Below are positions 12,201 through 21,200 of a stretch of DNA of 64,000 nucleotides, in pieces. The notes under the pieces were generated by a model. The model was not told the origin of the DNA and did no database searches. It saw nothing but the letters and a program-made list of their open reading frames with translations. The position numbers were made by a program, and so were the translations under genes. How positions within the stretch are numbered: position 1 is the first letter of the stretch; each line of letters starts with the position of its first letter. The DNA comes from Helicoverpa zea (Eukaryota; Arthropoda; Insecta; Lepidoptera; Noctuidae): positions 15,500,001 through 15,564,000 of the forward strand of contig NC_061482.1 in the NCBI RefSeq assembly GCF_022581195.2, given 5' to 3'.

Positions 12201-15200
12201 ACCACAAGGTTTGCAGCCCTGGCTGGTGAATTCGTAGTGGTTGGGGGCGCAGACATCACACTTGTCGCCGGTGACTCCTGGCTTGCATTGGCACTTGCCT
12301 TCAGCGTTGCATTGGAGGCTACGGGATCCTGGATAAATTGTGTTCGTTAAAGGCGTATGATATAGCTCCTACATTGGTAGCATTCAGGCAGAATGATCCT
12401 TACTATGCGTGTTTTTTTGTAATAATCCAAACTGATGGTATCAGAGTTATGAGGGGTGCTTCTCTGACCTTGAAATACAAGGACGCTACTTAAGTTCTAC
12501 TTAAAATTTTATTCGTTCCAGAAATTAACAGTTATGTGAAAGAGTTAGAATAATGTCTGAGCAGTCTCAAGCTCGTAACCAGTCTAGTTTACTTCCAGAA
12601 AAAAATTAGAGATTTGAATTTTCGCATCGACATGTTTCTGTTTTCCATGTAGCGTATCAAACAATCTGCTATCGTTGAATGAGAAGGATGAGTTGTACCT
12701 ATTTAACTTTACCCCTCTGAATCCAGCCATTTATTTTCAAGCAACTATGTAGTAATAATTTTTCTCTACATTTTGACTATCTTGAAGTTACGAGTAAACA
12801 AAACCATGGAAAAATACTCAATAGTTAGAGTAACTTGTTGACACATCACTAGCTGAAGGTCATTAAGATGGCCCTGATACGACTTCATGAGCTTAAAAAC
12901 TAAAAAACAATCTTACCAGTAGGATTACAGTTGCAAGGTAAGCAGATCTCTCCAGAACCTTGGAAGAAGTTCTCCTTGCACCTCTCACAGTTTGCTCCAT
13001 CCCTGTTCTCAGCGCAGTCGATGCACCTTCCTCCATGGCCAGTGCGCTCATACAGATCCTTGTCGAACTCGCACTTGTTGGAGAAACCGTTGCAGTTGCA
13101 CGCTGCAAACGAATTTTAATCAAGATGTGGTGTGGAGGGATTAGAAGCTTCTAGAAGGATGCTTTTGTTTTGTTCGCTTAGCTTGTCAGTCACGAGTAGT
13201 AGAGTTGTTTTGTTAGGGGAGGACTTATTGATAGCTTAAGCTATGCAACTACACAGTTCAATATAAAGTCTACTCATTATGTTAAGAAACTTTTCCTAGG
13301 GTTTATTTGCGTCGCAATAATTTTTCATAAATCTAGTTTTGGGAATAATAGGCTTAGAAAGATATCAAAGAGTATTTGTTATAAAAATTACGTCTATAGC
13401 TTCGCAAAAGAAACCAGTAAACCCATCCAACACCCGCTAACCACAATCATTCGCATTGGTCAATCTATTCGCAGTGCAGGTAACAGTCGATGTATGGCGA
13501 ACTAACCTTTGCACTCATGCACGTTGGTTGGCGAGGCTCTGCCCCACGGCGCGTCGTTGTAGAAGTCCAAGCATCGCTCGCATTCACGACCGGCAGTGAA
13601 ATGCTCACATCTGGAAATATTTGATAATATACACTTGATATAATTTCTATAGGCTACTTTATTTTATTCTATGATTTATTTATTAATATGATCAAAATTT
13701 TATGGGTATAATACTTAGATGTTTTTTGATATGTGTAAAGAATAATGCGATGTGAAAACAGTGCTTTTAAGGATCATCGATGCTGATAAGAACTGTATCA
13801 AGAGGCTCTTAGTGTATCACGCCAATAACCTAAATACTTCGATGTCAAATTGAATCAGGTTGATCTCATTTCCCTTTGGCAATTTTTCATCTCGTTATGA
13901 ATACCCAAGAAGTTTGTAGATAAAGCATGTATATCGTCATTGTGTTACCAGCATCCAGCTGATTTATTATTGTCTTACATGGAGCGGCAGAATACTATTG
14001 ATAGAAATCATCAGTTAAAACTAAGCTCTTACCTGCAAGCTCTAGCCCTGGTACCATCAGGCAGTTCCTGAGTCTCGCAGACAGAGGCATGACCGTTACA
14101 CTTGCACCTTGCTCCTACTGCCACGTCAGCAATAGCGTACCAATAAGACTGCAGCACTTGTACGTCACCGAAGATCTCGTCTCCGAAGGTGTTTAGACGG
14201 TCCAGGGAGATTCGCAGGTCAGTGGCTGTTACCCATTCCTGGTGTTAAAGAGTAATGTTAGTGAGTTGGAGAGATTGAAATATTTTGGACAAATTCATTT
14301 ACGTTGTAACGGACTTCTGAAAAAAGCTTTTCAATTGACGCTAAAATACTTTCTGATGTTTCAGACTTATCTGAAACATCAGAAAGTACCCCAGATTTTA
14401 TAAAAGTGAATGGAGCGGAGAAGTTTTCAAACAACTGAGTAATAGAATTCGTATGTTTTGAGACCTCATATTTATTCCATCATATCTTCATTTTACCATA
14501 GAAATTCTAATGGTTGTTTCAATACTTTACCGCAATCCGTTCCGCTCTGCTTTGGTGCGAATTTAGGTCTCATATTCCGAGACATTTATAGAGCATTATA
14601 ACAAAATTCCAATACAAAATAAATGGAACATTACAATACCTGTAACTCAGGGCTGTTATCAAAGGTATAAGCCGAGGGTCTTCCCTCCAGCGTAGAGAAG
14701 AGGACGTTTCCTCCCGACAGAGGAGAGATGTCAGAGTACTCGCTGGTGCAAAGGGCACGTGTTTCTGCGCCTAACTCCGCTGCTCTTTGCTCTTGAACGC
14801 CGTAAGTGTCGCGGCAGGAGGCACTGAGAAGAATCAAATGGTTCTTTAAGAAGTCTGGGTTTTCAATCTGTTATTACTGGTGGAACACATATTCTGTGGT
14901 CTTTGTGACAGAGTTTTTATAATGCACATAGTAAATCGCCTTGTTATGTCTCTAAGTTGTAACAATATTTCGTTCGATCTTAGTATTAGATTCACAAAAA
15001 CGTATCGTTTTCATTGCTTTTTCATAAATGGCTTTACCTGGTGAGAACTTCTAAGTTTCAAGGACACTAAAATCTATATACCTAAAGTATTGGAAAGGCT
15101 CCCACACCCTTTCTTCACTGGTCTTCTTATAAACGGCAAAACTCTGCGGCCTGGGCGAGTAGAACACGATCCTCACATACGTAATATCGTATGCCTTACC

Positions 15201-18200
15201 TGAAAACACAACAATAGTTATTTGTTATACAAGAGTGCAAAGTTGATTGTTAACCGCGGGCTCAATTTTGATGACCGAGCAAGCGAAGGATTCTAAAATT
15301 GGAACACAAGCTTGCGTGTGTTTCAAAAGGAATTACTAAATGCAAAAAAGAAAATGGCGCGCACAAGTAAGTATCAAATTAAAAAGAAGTTCTTATATTT
15401 ATTTTTATTTAACAACACAGTTTAAAAATAATATGACGTTAAAAATGTATCAAAAAACAATAATAAAAATTACTTAATTACTAGAATCTTTATTTAAGCA
15501 ATAGTATATTTCTTGAATATGCATTTGTTTAAAAAGTCTTATCAAAGTTGTCACAAGTGGAGACACGATGTTCTAAATTCAAATCACTTTGCCGCTCTAG
15601 AGGGTAAAAACGGCTTTTGTGCTCAGATATCAAAGGGTAAAACTACTCTTTCCGAGATGATGGGATGAAAATTATATTACACGTCAACAAACAAAATTAC
15701 ACTAAGTAGTCGTTTTCCTGCGGTTTTAAAAAAATATTCAAATCAATTCAGTAGTTTTAGCGCCCTTGGGGTACAATAAACAAACAAAATGTTTTCCCCT
15801 TATCATATTAACATGGAAGTTTAGATTTCTAAATATTCGCAAAGATTTATTTATATATCTTCCTTCATAAAATCCAAAGGTTTTAAGAACGTGCTTACCC
15901 AAGTGCAGCGTCAAGTTGACTTGGTTAGGGTACTGGATGCCCTCCTTCATGGTCTCAGACTGCCACCACGTCTGGTTGTCCTGTTCATAATGCAGATCCG
16001 TCAGGTAGTAGCTGGAGAACTGACCAGGTTGACAGCTGTCACACGACCTGGATTCAACAAGAAAAGGTGACTTTAGGAGTATTTGGATTTTCTTATCTAC
16101 TTCTTAGTTTGAGCACCTAGCGAGTGTATGTAAAAGTGGTAGTGAAAAATGCAACTTACTGATAGGTTTTTTTAGCACTTCTGTTCAAATTTTTTTTATA
16201 TCCGATTCTTCATTTATGGCAATATATCCTATATTGCCTGCTAATGTGGTATTATTTTCGATGATACGAATACAGAACCAAAATACAGACGTGATATCAT
16301 TGCTCTTTTGGCTAAGAAGGTATAAGTATAATAACCCAGCGAATTTGCAAGTTACATGTATCTAGCAACACTGGATACGCCAAGTATATAAGTGAGCGTA
16401 CCTAGTAGAAGTGCCAGCTGACGTCTGGATACAGAAGACCTTAACGCCGTTGTCTCCGCATGTGTTGGTCGCTTCCATTTGCACCATGAAGGCGGCATTC
16501 TCGAACTCCGGGATACATCTCTGTTGGAGATGAAAAGGAATTAAAAATGGAGTTACTATCTTGGATATAAAAAAAACTTACAATCCATGTGGACTTTAAG
16601 CTACCATCGCTGTACGGACCTACTCTTGTTCGCGATTAACCATAAATGTATTAAAAATACACCCTGACACATCATTATTTTTGCTTTGAAAAACCGCTTA
16701 GTGTTCGCTTTCAACTTCTGATATTGGTATACAGCCAATGATATAATATTTGCCATTCATAAGCACTTCCTTATGCCCAAACGATCCTATAAAACATAAA
16801 CTGCCTGTCCAAGCCATCAAACTTCAGCATGAATAATCGATTTCATCTGTTCGACGTTCTAAGAATGTCCTATTTATTTGCTTGCACGTTTACAAGAATA
16901 CGTTTAGTCACCAGTAATGTGAGCCGGTATTATCTGCTGCTATTTCAATATATAAAGTACTTACAGCGTCATTATATTCTGTATTAATAACTACATTACT
17001 ATCAGCTTTATCTTCAAAATTTCTTGCTGCAATATCAACTATTGCCAATTTATCTTCAACTACATCAATTGCAAGCTAATTTTGTAAAGAGTCATTTGTT
17101 TTTGGATTTATATTAAGAACAATATCGTCGGTATCAATCATTTAATTATTTAAAGCTATAGTTAATACATTCTCAAGTCTTCAGTTACAAGATGCAGCAT
17201 TTTTATCGCTTACTCAATCAAAATCGTAAAGTTTATCGTTTGTGTGTAAGCAGTAAGTTTACGTTTTTGAATTGATGTAAGAGTCAGCGCAAATCCTTAC
17301 GTAGTGCATGAAAGGTGTGTGGGTGAATGTCCTATGAGTCGGGGCTATATTTAGCTAGCCGCACTATTTTGGATACACCATGTGTCGCGATATAAAGCGA
17401 GTTTCCTTGTCTTTCTTATTTTTCTAGCTAGTATTTGAAGAGTATGACATGAGTTGAATAGTCTCATGTGATATTCTGTGAAGCTTTTAAAGATGTTAAA
17501 GTATGTTATGTTTATTTGTAAAAGTATGTTATGTATAAAATGTTTATTTTTCCCATCCATCTAATTTACTTGTTATTTACAAATCATAGTTGGCTAAAAA
17601 GCATGATTGTAGGAACAAGTTATGATATAATATATATATTTAGGTAAGTATAATTTATGTCTGATGTCATGGAGTAGGTATATGTTATAGTGACTTTTGC
17701 TGAATAGAGGGGTCTCTGTAAAAAAAAAACCCACTCATTCGATACAGTTTTATTTGAAATAGTACCAAACAGTATACGCATTAATATAATCTGATTTGCC
17801 ATATATAAGAAAGATTTTTTCAAATTAGTTCAGTAATTTTGGAGCCTTCAGGGAACAAAAAAAAACAAACAAAATATTCACTCGTTACATTATAAGAATA
17901 GAAAACTTATAGCACTTACTACTTCATGTACATACAATATTAAATAACAGCAAGTCAGTAGATACTATTATTTATTTTAATTACTTACATAAACAAGTGA
18001 ATAAACGTAATTAACAGTAAGCCGGTAAGAAACAAATATTATTTGTACATGTGGTCATTAAATAAGTTCACGTGGTATTTTTAATGGTGACCACTGAATG
18101 ATTACAGTTAAAGTCAGAGACAAAGCTTCTTTATTCTGTGTTCACAGGTTACAGAGGTTTTAGTACATAATATTAAATATCACTATGCCTAGCTCGTAAA

Positions 18201-21200
18201 ACATACAGAAATGTATGCTCGTAAAGTGTTAAACAAACGCAACACTTAGGAATTTTCGTGCATTGATATTAAATAATACTCAGGAATTGTCATGGATAAA
18301 GGCTATTAATTGTGTCGGGTACATGAATTATTGTTCACAATTTCCAATATTCTATCTATCTGTGGATTAGCATACTAGAGATACAATTTTGACATTAGCC
18401 TAAACAAGTCATGTCAAATTCCTATCTCTATTACACCAAACAACTGACAGATATTTAGGCTTCGTTAACAGAATCAATATTATTCAAGCTTGTAACGAAA
18501 TACTTTTTACCTGAGTTCTCGACTTTGGAAGCCGTGTCTTTGCTAATGTGCATGAGGAAGTCTATAACAGTAAGCTTTAAGCCTGAATTCGATTTGAATG
18601 AGGTTTAGTGTGTAGCCTTTGCCCGACTTTGCGGGCGTCCAGTCTAACTGGATGCAGCTGAGTCATCTGACCTCCTGAACTCGGGCAGAACGATATTCCT
18701 TAGTAAAACTAGTCAGACTAAAGTATATCTTACTAATGACTGATCAAAGATAAAGGAAAACATCTCGAGGAGACTTGGACTATTAGGTTTAAAACAACCA
18801 ACCCTCATTAAGCAAGCGTGGTGATTAACCCTCAATCCTTTTCTATGTGAGAGGAGGCCTGTACCCAGCAGTGGGATGATAAAATGGATGATGTAGAAGA
18901 ATAGGATTCTCTGACTTATGACTGCCGCAATGACTTAACGTGCCTTCCGAAACATCCATAGATTAACTGCGCTAAGTTTAACCTATGATCTTCAACCCGT
19001 GCGGTTGGTATTCAGCCACAACCTCAGTACATAGAAGTTAGTTTAGTTCGAACCCGAACTCTCGTACGCATTCGTACGCCAACGAGGCAGATAGGGTGCG
19101 TCTACACGATGCATGTAGCTGGAGCAAGTTAACATGCGCAAGTGACAAGAGCACGTGGGTGGGTATTTTGCTTAGGTACACGCGCGAGTTGCTGGACCCG
19201 CATGATTTTAAAATGTATGTAACCTGTCAACATGCGCAAGCTACTTGCACCGTGTGTATGCACCCTTAGAACGCAGAACAGTTTTATTTTATTTAATAGT
19301 ATTCTATCTACAGAATTCTATAACAACAAACACGGGGCATTTGTGAAGATAACATAGAGAGCTAACAAGCTTCGGCCCACGAAGGACTGGACTGGAACGG
19401 TTACTACGGAAACAGGCCTTTTTTTCCAGTAATAAAGAATAACATTATTATAGCTCTACCTATATAGTTTTTTGTTGTGTTAGCTCACGTAACACAAGTT
19501 AATTAAAAAGCTTATCATGGGGGTTTGTGAAAGAGGTCCCGATATTCCCCAGTTTCTTAGGTCAATCCTAAGAAACTTGATCGACTTGACTTGATTCGGG
19601 TAATTAATAAACAAAACACTGCATTCCGAATTACGGTTAGCCAAACAACCATAGTTGTTCACCGGGGTTCTACACGTGTCCAGACTGCCTTTCCGCACCC
19701 GGATAAAAAGCTCATGTCCCTTCTTGGGCCCTAGAAGTCTAGACTATCCGTGTACCAAACTTAATTCAAATTGGTTTCATAATTTTGTCATGAAAACCGG
19801 ACCGACAGAAAGAGTTACTATCGCATTTACTTTAGACGTTATAGTAAGGATTGATTGCTAATGGCTATAGGAAAGAGAGTATTAATAATGTATAAACATT
19901 TCAATTCCATTTTCATTATCACAATTGCTCGTCAATGAAGCGTGTAATCATCGATGCATTTAGTTGCTTTACAATACATTTCTATAATGGAGATGTCACG
20001 CTTTCGAGCTTGAAAAGCAATAGTAGAATTATCGAACAATTGTACTTTTCAGTGTTTATTTCGTATAAATTGCGGAATACATAACTAAATTGATCTTTAA
20101 ATAAGTAAGTAAGTAATGCAATCATAATATGGTTTATGAATCAGTTTAAAGTTTAACAGATGACGTTAATATGTAAGGGCACGATTTCCTGAAGTAAATG
20201 ATTATAATTTATCCATATTAATGTAATTACTGTCTATATTTCCTATTTTCACGCTAATACCGAACCAATTTGAATCAATTTTGGCGCACAGATAGTCTAG
20301 AACCTGAGAAACAACAGAGTCTACTCTTTACCCGCATGTTTGAACTCAAGTATTTATAAAGCTTTGTCAATGCAATAAAAACAATTCGCTTTTCTAGAAA
20401 GGCCATTTCAAACAAAGGCGAGGTTGGATATGCGAGCCTGTACCAGTTTACGTATTCCTAAACATCTATAGCGGTTGATAGAATGCATAACAGATGTCTT
20501 TTGTTTTTGCCTAACAATAGACCGCTTCTAGAATGAAAAGCTCGTTGTAAAGTTATCGCCGATGGAATTTGGTGACGGTTGAATGGGTGTGTGAACTTTT
20601 AGTTGGAACAGTGATATTGATATTTCCGAAAATTGGTTAATAATATGATGAGGTAAACAAACATACACAAAATATTATTAAAAGTTTGGTTTTTAAGTGC
20701 GTGTAAACCGACTTTTGATATTATAGTTTTTGTTGATCAATTCGCGGAGTCAATCATTCAAAGGCGAAAATAGACTGCATTAAACTGATCTTGGAAAGCT
20801 CAACGAGCGAATTTATACAATTTAAGTTACAGCTCCCTGCTTCTACCCTAAAAGGGTGAGCGTAAAACTTCAATATAATAATGACACAATTAACATGTAG
20901 ACAATAAAATATGACGGATGCGATAAGTTGTTCCGTTTGCCCAGATAACGGTACATTAGGCTGAGAGCTAACGAACTCATTACTACTCAGAACCACCAGG
21001 GTTCGGTTGATAACCTATTGATCCCCCAAAATGTACGCTAGCAACTGGAAGGGTTATTTTATGATTGGAGTGTTTCTTTTATCTGTTTTTATCACAGTTC
21101 ATTCATACTTGAAGTTGTTGGTTTATTAGATTCGTTGGTTTAATTGATACTCTTTTTTGGTCACCTCTTTTTTTAATGGGACCTCCTTGCTTCCATACAA

